Source: Natrialba magadii ATCC 43099 (GTDB lineage Archaea > Halobacteriota > Halobacteria > Halobacteriales > Natrialbaceae). Taken from it: a stretch of 64,000 nt of DNA. The position numbers and the translations under genes were made by a program. Each line of letters starts with the position of its first letter. Position 1 is the stretch's first letter. The notes beneath the pieces were generated by a model. That model had not been told where the DNA came from. It did not search any database and saw only the letters and a program-made list of their open reading frames with translations. Below are positions 36,579-45,892 of the stretch, one piece after another. The DNA is taken from assembly GCF_000025625.1 (NCBI RefSeq), contig NC_013922.1, forward strand, positions 2,170,001 through 2,234,000, read 5' to 3'.

Positions 36579-37232
36579 TTAGATCCAGTCGACGTGATAC
36601 TCACAGCGCTGGCCACCATCTGACCGACACTGGTCGCCGATCTCCTCGACCGTGACGTAGCTGTCAGAGAACTTCTTTGCGACGCCCTTGATCAATCCCT
36701 TGTCGAACTCACACGGGTACGGCGTCTCGCAGGTCATTACGCCCTCGTTCTCTCCCTCCTGCTGGAACTCGTAGAAGCCGATTTCGCTCCCACGGTGGTT
36801 CTGCGTATAGGCCTGGTTGATTCCGTGGAGCGCGTTTGCGGGTTCGGTGAGATCTGGCGGGAATTCGACGTGTTCCGGGACGTTTTGCCCCATATTCCGC
36901 ATCCTGGTTTCACCGTACTCGTCGCGCATATCGTACAGCATGGCGAGGGGAATTGCGAGCGAATACCATTCGTCGGCTTCGATTTCTTCGAGGCCGTACT
37001 CGGTGAGTTTGTGCGTCACCTGCTTGCCGACGAACGGCGAAATCGACTCGCCCGCAGCGACGTAGGACTGTGGACTACGTCCGATCACTTCCGCGTCCTC
37101 GAGTGTCCCCTCGAATCCGATTCGGCCGGCTGTCGGCGGCAGTTGCTCGTCGGCCTGTGCGTCGTCGTCATCGGATCCGACGAGTCGTTTTAGCCAGGAA
37201 CCAGTGATAAGGACCGTCGAAACTGTCGTCAT
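36579..37232 (-). CDS. V4R / hydrocarbon-binding-like protein
   Basis: 217-aa protein. The C-terminal 150 residues resemble the V4R/HNOB-like sensor fold: IPLAMLYDMRDEYGETRMRN, ALHGINQAYTQNHRGSEIGF, VMTCETPYPCEFDKGLIKG and the ending EEIGDQCRSDGGQRCEYHVD, where Cys residues may bind metal or sulfide. Such domains bind small hydrophobic or gaseous ligands and often act as sensors. The N-terminal 40 residues are acidic and disordered. It is convergent with the aldehyde dehydrogenase gene; both interrupt the nusA-rps12 interval. Confidence 0.65.
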   Translation of the reverse strand: MTTVSTVLITGSWLKRLVGSDDDDAQADEQLPPTAGRIGFEGTLEDAEVIGRSPQSYVAAGESISPFVGKQVTHKLTEYGLEEIEADEWYSLAIPLAMLYDMRDEYGETRMRNMGQNVPEHVEFPPDLTEPANALHGINQAYTQNHRGSEIGFYEFQQEGENEGVMTCETPYPCEFDKGLIKGVAKKFSDSYVTVEEIGDQCRSDGGQRCEYHVDWI

Positions 37233-37626
37233 ATTGAGTGCAGAATATGAGCCACCAAACTAATAGCTTTGTATTACTGACACCGAATTTGGTATCACAG
37301 TACGTCTGACACTACGTAGCAACGTAGGGTTCTGGTTCGTGGTTCTGATTTTCCACATCTCTGTCATCCAACGGATCTGTTATTCAGATCCTGACTAGAA
37401 CCAAACACGATGTGCACGATCGACCACAACCGAACAGGGCCGACTGGCACTGGCCCGTTCGGAACGCTCCGGTCAGCCGAGGCCCGTTAACCTGCGCTCA
37501 CGCGATCTCGTGAGTTGCCGAAACGCGTTCAGATCCGACGAGCGGGGTACCTCGAGCGTTCTCGTGGCGTAACGTCGTCTCCAAACAGGGACGCTTAAGT
37601 GGCTCCGACGGATAGCGACGGGTACT
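37233..37626. promoter_or_regulatory. Intergenic region with promoter of the rps12-rps7 unit
   Basis: 394 bp between divergent genes. A CGCTTAAGTGG box at about 37592-37602 lies 25-34 bp before the rps12 ATG, as expected for a leaderless or very short leader transcript. The region near 37240-37320 is AT-rich and should contain the promoter of the V4R-like gene. A small inverted repeat (GGATCTG/CAGATCC, about 37374-37390) is present. No further gene seen. Confidence 0.6.
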
Positions 37627-38055
37627 ATGGCAAACGGCAAATACGCCGCGCGCAAGCTCAAGAAGGACCGCCAGAATCAGCGGTGGTCCGACTCTGACTA
37701 CGCGCGCCGCGCTCGTGGCCTTCGCGAGAAGTCTGACCCACTCGAGGGAGCACCACAGGCACGCGGTATCGTCCTCGAGAAGGTCGGTATCGAAGCAAAG
37801 CAGCCAAACTCGGCAATCCGAAAGTGCGTCCGAGTGCAGCTGATCAAGAACGGAAAGCAGGTCACCGCGTTCTGTCCCGGTGACGGTGCAATTTCGTTCA
37901 TCGACGAGCACGACGAAGTCACCATCGCCGGTATCGGTGGGGCGAAGGGTCGTGCGATGGGTGACCTCTCGGGTGTCAACTACAAGGTTGACAAGGTCAA
38001 CGGCGTCGCGCTGAAAGAGCTCGTCCGCGGGAACGCGGAGAAACCGGTTCGATAA
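37627..38055 (+). CDS. rps12: Ribosomal protein uS12
   Basis: 142-aa archaeal S12, part of the decoding centre of the small ribosomal subunit. Diagnostic: [40 protein letters not shown], the conserved [20 protein letters not shown] and [19 protein letters not shown]. It is 2 bp upstream of rps7. The upstream gap to nusA (2.9 kb with two unrelated genes) is unusual for haloarchaea. Confidence 0.98.
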   Translation: MANGKYAARKLKKDRQNQRWSDSDYARRARGLREKSDPLEGAPQARGIVLEKVGIEAKQPNSAIRKCVRVQLIKNGKQVTAFCPGDGAISFIDEHDEVTIAGIGGAKGRAMGDLSGVNYKVDKVNGVALKELVRGNAEKPVR

Positions 38056-38057
38056 TC

Positions 38058-38666
38058 ATGGCAGCAGAAGATCAACCAGACCCAGATGCCCCAGCTGGCG
38101 GCGCAGACGTCGGCGCACAGCTCTTTGGCACGTGGGATATCGACGAGATCGCCTACGAGGATCCATCGACCGAACGCTACATCTCGGTGACACCGGTCGC
38201 ACACACTGCCGGTCGCCACGCGAGCAAGCAGTTCAAGAAGTCCGAAATCTCGATCGTCGAGCGCTTCATCAACCGTCTGATGCAGACCGAGGACAACACG
38301 GGCAAGAAGCAGCAGACGCTCAACTTCGTCCGTGAGGCGTTCGAACTCATCCACGAGCGCACCGAGGAGAATCCGATTCAGATTCTCGTCACGGCCGTCG
38401 AGAACTCGGCACCGCGCGAGGAGACCGTCCGCCTGAAGTACGGTGGTATCTCGGTCCCGAAGGCCGTCGACGTCGCGCCACAGCGTCGCGTCGACCAGGC
38501 CCTGAAGTTCCTCGCTGAGGGCGTCCACAACGACTCGTTCAAGTCGTCCACGTCGGTTCCGGAGGCCATCGCCTCCCAGCTCACCGGCGCGGCGAACTAC
38601 GACGTCCAGACCTACGCAGTCAGTCAGAAAGAAGAGAAAGAGCGCGTCGCGGCGGCTGCACGCTAA
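38058..38666 (+). CDS. rps7: Ribosomal protein uS7
   Basis: 202-aa archaeal S7, which nucleates the small-subunit head and contacts E-site tRNA. Recognisable: LFGTWDIDEIAYEDPSTERY, SIVERFINRLMQTEDNTGKK, PIQILVTAVENSAPREETVR and RYGGIS-like KYGGISVPKAVDVAPQRRVD. An acidic N-terminal extension (AAEDQPDPDAPAGG) is typical of halophiles. A T-run at 38686-38690 follows the stop and may terminate the unit. Confidence 0.98.
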   Translation: MAAEDQPDPDAPAGGADVGAQLFGTWDIDEIAYEDPSTERYISVTPVAHTAGRHASKQFKKSEISIVERFINRLMQTEDNTGKKQQTLNFVREAFELIHERTEENPIQILVTAVENSAPREETVRLKYGGISVPKAVDVAPQRRVDQALKFLAEGVHNDSFKSSTSVPEAIASQLTGAANYDVQTYAVSQKEEKERVAAAAR

Positions 38667-39155
38667 CTCCGCGGTTTCTCATTCGTTTTTCGCAGATCAG
38701 TAGCAGTAGCGTCGCTTGTGAAGAACAGTTCGCGTACTTTCTCTACGACTACCCGGCTAACGGTAAGTACAGTCTACTCATATAGCGATTCCGTAATGAA
38801 GACCTCGTCTTTTTGCAGTTCTCCGTGGGTCGCCCCCTTATGGTAGCGACCAATCAAATTCAGTCCGTTTTCATCATCTTTGGCCTCGCACTACTGGTGG
38901 TTCTGATCAGAGCGATTGCACTTCGAATGACTGGTCTCTCACCGGACGTGGCCACATTTCAGGCAGCATCGGCATTTTCGGGAGCGGGGTACACGACCGA
39001 AAAAGCAGAGTTTACGGTCTCCGGGTCGAGCAGACGGACTATTGGGCTCTGGTGAATCGCCAGGCAGCGTGGAGTTGAACCGTCACAACTAGGGAGTTGA
39101 AGCGGGAAACGGCGGATGCTCTCTGTCCAAAATCTCCCGCTTCACTGGGAAGGTC

Positions 39156-40006
39156 GTGACGTTGGCTAAAAGTACTGTTGGTGGCCGAGGCGAATCTGCC
39201 GCCCCGCAGGGTGGCGGCGGATTCGCCGACTATGCGGTCGTTTCGCTGCATTGTCTGCGGATTTACCTGAACAAATCCTACCGCGAAGCGCTTGACCTCT
39301 TGAGCGAGATGCCACAAATATTGGCTAAGATAGGCCCCAAAGCGGCGAATCTCCCGGATCACTCGACGCTAGTAAAGGCGTTTGATAGGATCAAGATGAC
39401 AGTCTGGCGAGTGCTGCTGCGCCTGTCGGCGTTCACAAAAGCGCAGCTTTTGTGCAACCCACAAAACCGCGGAGCGATTTTGGGACGCAGCTTCACGACC
39501 CATCTGGTCATGCAGCGATGGACGCGACGTTTTTCGACCGCGAAAACGCGAGCAAGCACTACTGCCGACGAACGAATTACCGCGTGCAGACGCTCAAAAC
39601 TACTGCTCTCGTCGATACAACATCACAGGCTGTCCTTGACGTTCACTGCACGACGAGAAAGCGTCACGACACCCAGATCGGCTGGCAACTCGCCCGCCGC
39701 AACGCGGGCGAGTTGCTCAACCTCGCTGCAGACAAAAGCTACGACTGGCAACGATTACGCGAGAAACTCCGGGAAAAAGGCGTGAGACCGCTGATCAAGC
39801 ATCGTGAGTTCCGGCCCATCGATCACGCGCATAACGCACGGATCGATGGGACTCTTTACGGTCAAAGAGCGCTGTCTGAAACTGTCTTCTCGGTGATCAA
39901 GCGCACGCTCGGCGACGCCGTGCGTGCGCGAGCCTGGTACCGAGAGTTCCGTGAAATCGTCCTGATGTGTGTCGTCTACAACATCAAGCGTGCCATCAAC
40001 CAGTGA
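39156..40006 (+). pseudogene. IS5-type transposase, frame broken by a 56-bp insertion
   Basis: First half: GGFADYAVVSLHCLRIYLNK, SYREALDLLSEMPQILAKIG, DHSTLVKAFDRIKMTVWRVL ending RLSA. Second half, in another frame: QLHDPSGHAAMDATFFDREN (DDE first Asp), LAADKSYDWQRLREKLREKG, RPLIKHREFRPIDHAHNARI and SETVFSVIKRTLGDAVRAR. Related haloarchaeal transposases run RLSA directly into QLHDPSG. Here about 56 bp intervene (39433-39488), shifting the frame. The element therefore probably cannot move by itself. The 39156 start is a GTG; the original start codon may also be lost. Confidence 0.88.
39433..39488. repeat. 56-bp hairpin-rich insertion in the transposase gene
   Basis: Contains CACAAAAGC/GCTTTTGTG (39435-39443 and 39447-39455) with a 3-nt gca loop, and AAAACCGCggaGCGATTTT (about 39464-39482), again with a 3-nt loop and one mismatch. 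The same design, short stems with 3-nt loops, is seen in the cluster at 18725-18846. Confidence 0.72.
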
Positions 40007-40681
40007 AATCAACCGCCGTATGGCGATTCACCACGGCCGACTATTGTCATCTGGCTCATTCGAATCGGAAGTATCGGGGTGGTGGGTGCGCTTGCGTCAG
40101 TCCTTCTATCGTTCATCAACGCCGAGGGCGAGGACTTTCTTACCCTCATCTACGTTCTCAGTGGCGTTGTCGGGATTATTCTTCTCGCTCGTAGCCGACT
40201 ACTGAACCGAGCAGTGACACCAGTTATCGAATGGGCACTTGACCAGACGACGGATCTTGCCATTCAAGATTACACGAAAGTTCTCGGTCTTCAGAGTGAA
40301 TATCGCGTCGCCGAAGTCGAGATCAACGAAGACGAATGGTTGGCAAATGATACAGCCAGCGGATTGAATCTCTCTGACGAAGGGGTGATCCTGCTCGGGA
40401 TTGAGCGAAATGGTGACTGTATTGGTGCCCCTGGTCCTGATACAGAGATTCAACCGGGAGATACCGTTGTCCTCTATGGGAAAGAAGGTCGATTACAGGA
40501 ACTCGCATACCGAGACGAAGGAGACGTTGAGGCGCACAAGGAGGCGCGTGACGAACACGAAAAAATCCTCTCTGAACAAGAACAAATCATCGATCAGTAA
40601 GCAGGCCGACTGACCCGAAATCCATCGAAAACTCGGTCGAAATCGATCCCTCGAAAACCCCTATGCACCCTTCACTCCCTA

Positions 40682-40860
40682 TTAATCCGCCGCAGGCCCC
40701 TCACCGCCGACATAGTCTCGAGTCGCGTCCACGAGCACTTGGCGGTAGCTGCTCGAATCGGGGTCCCGCGTAGCTCTCGGAACCGGTGTTGACCCCTCGA
40801 AGAGGTCGCGAGCGCCGAGAAACGAGATGTGGAGCCGGGGCCTTGGACGTGTATATCGCT
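40682..40860 (-). pseudogene. Internally deleted remnant of the HEFAH-motif protein gene
   Basis: On the minus strand the sequence begins with the N-terminal coding part of the intact gene at 45893-46648 (DIHVQGPGSTSR versus [12 protein letters not shown]). It then jumps to that gene's C-terminal part ([20 protein letters not shown], then GEGPAAD and stop), with about 580 bp between missing. The start codon is also lost and a 1-bp deletion lies before the junction. It is a dead partial copy. It marks the other edge of the 5-kb island inserted between rps7 and fusA. Confidence 0.85.
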
Positions 40861-40947
40861 GCTAATGATTTGTACAGTGACGAAGAACGTACGAGAGGTA
40901 ATCAATTAGGGGTAACATATATACATCTTTCAATATTGCTTATAGAT

Positions 40948-41717
40948 ATGGGTTACGGTGTCGTACTTGCAGAACTATTTGCTTCATCAGCTCGATACGA
41001 GATTCTGCGAAAGCTCACACAGTCTCCAAAGACTGTTTCGGAACTAGAAGAGACAGTTAATACGACACGACGGACAGTCCTACGAAATCTGAACCACTCG
41101 AAAAAGAAGGGTGGATTCGACAGTCAAATGATCGGATTTACCTTGTGCCTCTCGTAGAAACAGCGGTGAGTGATTTTGTTGAGGAAATCGAACGCGCAGA
41201 AAAGCTTCAAGATTTAACTACGATCGCTAGATATGCGCCAGGCTACTTCGAAGAGATCTCTACAGACATTCTTATCGAATGTGAAGTGATTATTCGAGAA
41301 CCAAGGTATCCGAATGGACCACTCGAGAAAGTTATCGAGATCATTCAATCCGCATCTGAGGTACACACGTTCGTACCGGCCGTTACACAGCAACTCCTTG
41401 ATGCGCATCGGACAGTCTTGGAGCGGGACCAGCAAGTCGAGTTGATTATCGGATCAGCCGGACTAGAAGGCATTCGATCCAGCAGCATGGTCGATCTTTC
41501 TACTACCATTGGCGATGTGACATACGCATACGACGAGTTCACGGAGCCGATTGGCCTCGTCTGTACGGACGATCACGTAATTGTACTAGTTTATGATGAT
41601 TACAGCACAGTTCACGGCATTGTTTTTGGAAGTCACGAACAATTCCTGACGTGGTGTACATCGCTCTATGAAAAGTATCGCAAAAAGGCATCTATTGTTT
41701 CACAGACTGATCGTTGA
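40948..41717 (+). pseudogene. HTH regulator with a single-base deletion
   Basis: The N-terminal winged helix (FASSARYEILRKLTQSPKTV, SELEETVNTTRRTVLRNLNH) runs out of frame at about 41097. Restoring one C there reads LEKEGWIRQSNDRIYLVPLV and continues into the second frame, which holds a DUF1724/FilR1-like ligand domain (VIEIIQSASEVHTFVPAVTQ, QVELIIGSAGLEGI, EPIGLVCTDDHVIVLVYDD). The full protein would be about 256 aa. An ACATATATAC box lies about 27 bp before the ATG. It lies just upstream of an ABC-2 transporter it may have regulated. Confidence 0.85.
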
Positions 41718-41802
41718 GCATGATACTCATTCAGTATATCGTCTTCAGACGATATTGTAACCATAATAACTTTATGGATCTAAATTCAAATGGGTATACC
41801 TA

Positions 41803-42717
41803 ATGGCGAATCAGAAGAATCGAAGTGGTTTAATAAGAGATTACTGCCGGACTTTTCTGGGAAACTACGACCCCCGTCGTCCATATCAGGTGTTTCTACT
41901 CGAGTGCCAGTTGATCAGCCGGTCGACGACAAATCTCGTTATTGCTGCTGCCGTGTTCGTTGTTTTCGTTGCACCAATTGCGTGGGTGTCGGGAGAGACG
42001 AGCGGGTCGTCCGAATGGTCAGCCTTCGTTGTTCTCGAGGAAGGGCATACGATTTCAGCCGCCTACTGGTTTCACGGTATCGATATTTATGTCGTTTTGC
42101 TTCCGCTGTTCGCGTTCCTTTTCGGTTACGGTACAATTGCGTCAGAACGAGATGACGGGACGCTTACGGTGCTCGGATCACTTCCGATAACTCGGTTCGA
42201 TATATACATTGGAAAGGCGCTCGCGCGAATATTCGTCTTTTCAGGAGTTGTGTTCGTCGGTGTTCTTGCCGGATCGCTCGGGGTATTCGCAGCGAATCCG
42301 ATGACGGCGTCACCGCATGCCCACCTCCTGGCGAGTGTTCCGACTGTGCTTTTCGGCACTGCACTCGTCTCCATCGCTATCGCCGTGTCTGCACTTCTCT
42401 CCAGTCGGTTACACGCATTGAGTGGCGCGATTGTCGGCTATTTCGGACTGGTATTTGGCGCAGTGTGGACGCTCGGTTCTGCCCCACTGGCAATCGTCGG
42501 ACATCCGTTTCACGGATATTCAGTGCTGATTGCAACACTCTTCGACACGATGTATCCATCACTCGGGGTCGCCCTCTCGAGCGGAAGCCAGTCACCGGAC
42601 ACCCTGTTGTTGCTGTTCGTGACGAAGCCGGTTGCCATCCTCGTTCTCTTCGCATGGATCTGCGGTTCGCTCGCGATCGGATACCTCGGATTTCGACGAG
42701 AGGTGATTCTATCGTGA
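41803..42717 (+). CDS. ABC-2 transporter permease, first of pair
   Basis: 304-aa membrane protein with about six hydrophobic segments (NLVIAAAVFVVFVAPIAWV, YVVLLPLFAFLFGYGTIA, IFVFSGVVFVGVLAGSLGVF, VLFGTALVSIAIAVSALLSS) and the ABC-2 hallmark ERDDGTLTVLGSLPITRFDI. It forms one transporter with the next permease (4-bp GTGA overlap) and the ATPase after it. Codon use is less GC-biased than in the flanking ribosomal genes, in keeping with island origin. Substrate unknown. Confidence 0.88.
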   Translation: MANQKNRSGLIRDYCRTFLGNYDPRRPYQVFLLECQLISRSTTNLVIAAAVFVVFVAPIAWVSGETSGSSEWSAFVVLEEGHTISAAYWFHGIDIYVVLLPLFAFLFGYGTIASERDDGTLTVLGSLPITRFDIYIGKALARIFVFSGVVFVGVLAGSLGVFAANPMTASPHAHLLASVPTVLFGTALVSIAIAVSALLSSRLHALSGAIVGYFGLVFGAVWTLGSAPLAIVGHPFHGYSVLIATLFDTMYPSLGVALSSGSQSPDTLLLLFVTKPVAILVLFAWICGSLAIGYLGFRREVILS

Positions 42718-43691
42718 AGTTGAGTACTTTCGTCGAATCGTCCGGTGGGACTGAGCGGACGACACCAACAAACACAGCCGCACAAGCGCGAATAGCGGCC
42801 GCAATCGCGACGATGGAAATTCGCCAGTTTCGATGGTCACGGCTGGTGGCTCTGTTCGTCGCTTTCTTCGGGTTCTCTGCTTGGCGAATTGCAAGCAGTA
42901 TCCGCCCCGTCGAAGGTGAGGGAGGAAGGGGCAGTCGGTATACGTTCCTCGAATATCCGGAGACGTACGATGCCGCCTACGCCGTGTACGGCTTCATGAG
43001 TTATACGTTCCACGTGAATTCGTTCGTGTTCCTCGTTCCGCTGCTGGGCTTAGTACTCGGGTACGGAGCGGTCGTTACTCCTCGAGCGACCGGACAACTC
43101 AAAACCGTGCTTTCGTTCCCCTGTTCGCGCGCGGCCATACTACTGGGAACAGTACTCGGCAGAGGGATCATTCTTACAGCCGTGATCGGTACCGGTCTCC
43201 TCGTCGGCTGGATAACGATTCTCGTTCAATTCGAGACCGCCCAAGCCGGATTCTACGCCGCGTTCTCCGCGGCGACGATCGGGTACGGATTCGTCTGGTT
43301 GAGTATTGGGTTCGCCCTGTCGTCGCTATTCGCGACGCCACGACGAGTGGCGGCTGCGGTGTTCACGGTGTTTATCGGTTTCACGTTCAACTGGCACGAA
43401 ATCGCCGTTAACGCTCTTGGGTTATTCCCTGACGCGTATAGTGTCGACCCACGACAGGCGTACCTGATCCTTGCTTCGGCCCCCTACGAAGAAATCATTC
43501 CGAAGGTCCACCTCGCGCCGCACGAGGATATCGACGGCTTCGGTACCACCGTTGTCGGAACACAGATCGCGGAGGTGGCCACGGTACCGCTACATCTTTC
43601 TTGGCCGGTTGCCGTCTGTGTCCTCGGGCTGTGGATTGTCGTCCCGCTGGCATTCACGTACAACAGACTCCGACGGCTATCACTCACGTAA
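42714..43691 (+). CDS. ABC-2 transporter permease, second of pair
   Basis: 325-aa permease with the same layout: a cytoplasmic start (AAIATMEIRQFRWSRLVALF), hydrophobic segments including FVFLVPLLGLVLGYGAVVTP and GIILTAVIGTGLLVGWITIL, and RATGQLKTVLSFPCSRAAIL as the ABC-2 loop. Start is GTG at 42714 overlapping the first permease stop; homology does not support the long frame upstream. The ATPase gene starts 6 bp after its stop. Confidence 0.87.
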   Translation: MKLSTFVESSGGTERTTPTNTAAQARIAAAIATMEIRQFRWSRLVALFVAFFGFSAWRIASSIRPVEGEGGRGSRYTFLEYPETYDAAYAVYGFMSYTFHVNSFVFLVPLLGLVLGYGAVVTPRATGQLKTVLSFPCSRAAILLGTVLGRGIILTAVIGTGLLVGWITILVQFETAQAGFYAAFSAATIGYGFVWLSIGFALSSLFATPRRVAAAVFTVFIGFTFNWHEIAVNALGLFPDAYSVDPRQAYLILASAPYEEIIPKVHLAPHEDIDGFGTTVVGTQIAEVATVPLHLSWPVAVCVLGLWIVVPLAFTYNRLRRLSLT

Positions 43692-43697
43692 TTCACA

Positions 43698-44624
43698 ATG
43701 ACAGACGATACTCCCGCAATAGAATTCGATTCGGTAACTCGAACGTTCGGTCACATTACTGCCCTTTCAGACCTCTCACTCGAGGTTCGTCCTGGAGAAC
43801 GATACGGCTTTCTCGGTCCGAATGGAGCCGGAAAAACGACAGCCATCGGCTTGTTGTTGAACTTCCTGCGCCCAACTGATGGAGCGGTTCGCGTTTTCGG
43901 TCAGGACGTACAGGCAAACGAACTCGCAGTGAAGTCCCGAACGGGTGCTCTCCCACAGGGATTTACCCCATACTCGAATCTCACGGGATACGAACATCTC
44001 GAGTTCGCGTGTTCGGTTCGCGGAGTCGACACTGACCCTGAAGACGTCCTCGAACGCGTTGGATTGCTGGATGCTGCGGAACAAAAGGCAGACGGGTACT
44101 CACAGGGTATGGTCCGTCGGCTTGGATTTGCGATGGCGCTTGTCGGCGAGCCCGACCTGCTAATTCTCGATGAGCCGATTGCCGGACTCGATCCGAGCGG
44201 CGCAGCTCGCATCCGAGAACTAATCCGCGAACAGAACGAGCGCGGAGCCACTGTGTTCGTTTCGTCGCATCAGCTTGCCCAAGTCGAGACCATTTGTGAT
44301 CGAGTCGGCATCATCTCTGAAGGGACGATGGTCGCCGAAGCATCCGTGTCAGAACTCCAGGCCCGTATCGACGGAGGGCCACGACTCGTCATCACGTTGA
44401 CGAACGAGCCGGTATCGGTGCCTGACGCTGTAATGCCAGTCGAGGGCGTCGAAGATGCGTGGATCGACGAGAGCCGAGTGATTGTCAGCTGCGAATCCGC
44501 AGGCGTTCGAACCGACGTACTCGTCGCTCTCGAAGAAGCTGGAATCGACGTCATCGATTTCGAGACCGAACGTGCATCACTCGAAGACGTCTTTGCTACG
44601 TACGCGGATACGGAAAACGTGTAA
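43698..44624 (+). CDS. ABC transporter ATP-binding subunit
   Basis: 308-aa ATPase completing the transporter with the two preceding permeases. Walker A GPNGAGKTT (residues 40-48), signature region GYSQGMVRRLGFAMAL (SQGM in place of SGGQ), Walker B LLILDEPIAGLDPSG, switch His in VFVSSHQLAQVETICDR. The C-terminal about 90 residues form the usual extra beta domain. Likely exporter role; the regulator upstream is frameshifted, so expression may be constitutive. Confidence 0.92.
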   Translation: MTDDTPAIEFDSVTRTFGHITALSDLSLEVRPGERYGFLGPNGAGKTTAIGLLLNFLRPTDGAVRVFGQDVQANELAVKSRTGALPQGFTPYSNLTGYEHLEFACSVRGVDTDPEDVLERVGLLDAAEQKADGYSQGMVRRLGFAMALVGEPDLLILDEPIAGLDPSGAARIRELIREQNERGATVFVSSHQLAQVETICDRVGIISEGTMVAEASVSELQARIDGGPRLVITLTNEPVSVPDAVMPVEGVEDAWIDESRVIVSCESAGVRTDVLVALEEAGIDVIDFETERASLEDVFATYADTENV

Positions 44625-44708
44625 GCCGAAAACTCGAGATATGGGTATCAAACACGAGATACCGAGTGTCTCGGGAAGTCAGGTGACGTCTCGAAAGTAG
44701 GAGGGAAA

Positions 44709-45668
44709 TCAGTAAAAGAGGACGCCAGCGTCACTCCCTAAGAAGAAATCAATTATTGTACGGAACCCAAGGGTACCCGAGTGATCAACTGTTCCTTCCA
44801 CGTTCAGTTCGTTCCCATCGAACCACGTATCTTGACTGTGATCGGCGGTCGATTCCGGAATGATGGGGAAATCATTGTTGTAGTATTCAGCTTCCGCAGA
44901 CGTAAGGGAGTCGTCCGAGCTGTCGACGTGCCACGTCGTGTTGAATGCATCCGGGATATCACAGTCGACTCCCGGCGGAAGATCACTACAGGGGAACCGA
45001 TCGCCGAACTCCTCGCCGTCACACGTCTCCCCGTCAGCTGTTTCGAAAATGCCAATAGAGTCGTCGATATCGTAATCACCGCTAGTCGGCGTATACTCGA
45101 TCGCGAGGTTTGTTCGGGCAAGGGGACCACACTCGCTCGATTCGGTTTGAACCCACGTTGCCGCGTCACCGAGGTTGCCGAGTTCCGGTTCCTCAGGGAT
45201 GTTTATTTCAACATCGTCGCTCTGGTGTAGCGAATTATCACGCAAATGTTCCGCCAGGGTCGTCGTAGTCTCGGTTCGTTCAAGCGTGAAATCATTGCTT
45301 TCCAGCCGAGCCACGTCTTGCGCTTCAGTGACTTCGACTCCGCCCATCTCGTCGTAAGAGAGGCTGTAACTGACCTTCGTCGGATCGGCGTCTTCGTCTG
45401 CTCCCTCCGGGTTCACTTCGTGTACCGAATGGATTTTAGTGCGGACGATCTCGCGCTCTTTCCGTTTCAAAAATATTATCGAAGCTTCTTCTAGGTCGTC
45501 GTACCCGTCAGTATCGAGTGAGACCTCGTTTACTACACCCTCCTGCAGGTCGTCCGTTGCAACAGCACTTCCGGTCGCTCCGAAAAGTGCAACGGCAGAT
45601 GCGGCGCTCGTTCGTTTAAGTAACGTTCGTCGGTCGATATTGAACCGTCCGTGACTATCATCAGACAT
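44709..45668 (-). CDS. Tat-exported protein of unknown function
   Basis: 319-aa protein with a Tat signal: FNIDRRTLLKRTSAASAVAL, cleavage likely after AVA near residue 38. The mature part is acidic, beta-rich and contains several Cys (SSECGPLA, ETCDGEE, FPCSDLPPGVDCD) that could form disulfides outside the cell. No enzyme motif recognised. It is convergent with the ABC ATPase gene and belongs to the AT-richer island. Transcription starts in a very AT-rich stretch (about 45680-45705). Confidence 0.75.
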   Translation of the reverse strand: MSDDSHGRFNIDRRTLLKRTSAASAVALFGATGSAVATDDLQEGVVNEVSLDTDGYDDLEEASIIFLKRKEREIVRTKIHSVHEVNPEGADEDADPTKVSYSLSYDEMGGVEVTEAQDVARLESNDFTLERTETTTTLAEHLRDNSLHQSDDVEINIPEEPELGNLGDAATWVQTESSECGPLARTNLAIEYTPTSGDYDIDDSIGIFETADGETCDGEEFGDRFPCSDLPPGVDCDIPDAFNTTWHVDSSDDSLTSAEAEYYNNDFPIIPESTADHSQDTWFDGNELNVEGTVDHSGTLGFRTIIDFFLGSDAGVLFY

Positions 45669-45892
45669 TGCATTTTACGAGAATGTTGAGAGTTTAATAA
45701 ATATAATTCGTGACGAACGACGTTGATCGACGTACGACATGGGCCAGCACTGTGATATCGAGTGTCTCACCCGCAGGACTGACGTGGTGTCTGATGAACG
45801 CTCAATTCACGAGAACAGACCGTCTGGATCTCAAAACCGGTTCCTTCGCGCATCGAAGGCAGGATCACCCGGGGCAGTCCACCACTCTTGAA

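Larger units (their letters stand above)
39045..40038 (+). mobile_element. IS5-type insertion sequence, 994 bp
   Basis: Bounded by imperfect inverted repeats: the left end reads GGCTCTGGTGAATCGCCAGG and the right end, reversed, GGCCGTGGTGAATCGCCATA. The 8-bp sequence GACTATTG flanks it on both sides (39037-39044 and 40039-40046) as target-site duplication. It contains one transposase gene of the haloarchaeal IS5 type, broken by a 56-bp insertion. The intact target duplication indicates that insertion is recent on evolutionary time. Confidence 0.93.
38840..40600 (+). pseudogene. RCK_C (TrkA_C) membrane protein gene split by an IS element
   Basis: The 5' part (38840-39044) encodes MVATNQIQSVFIIFGLALLV and a second segment ending ASAFSGAGYTTEKAEFTVSG. 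The 3' part (from 40047) encodes two more hydrophobic segments and a TrkA_C/RCK_C domain (YRVAEVEINEDEWLAND, GIERNGDCIGAPGPDTEIQP). Removing the element and one 8-bp target copy joins both halves in one frame, through SSRRTIVIWLIRIGSIGVVG, giving a protein of about 250 aa. RCK_C domains usually bind ligands controlling ion transport. The gene is therefore recently inactivated. Confidence 0.9.
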
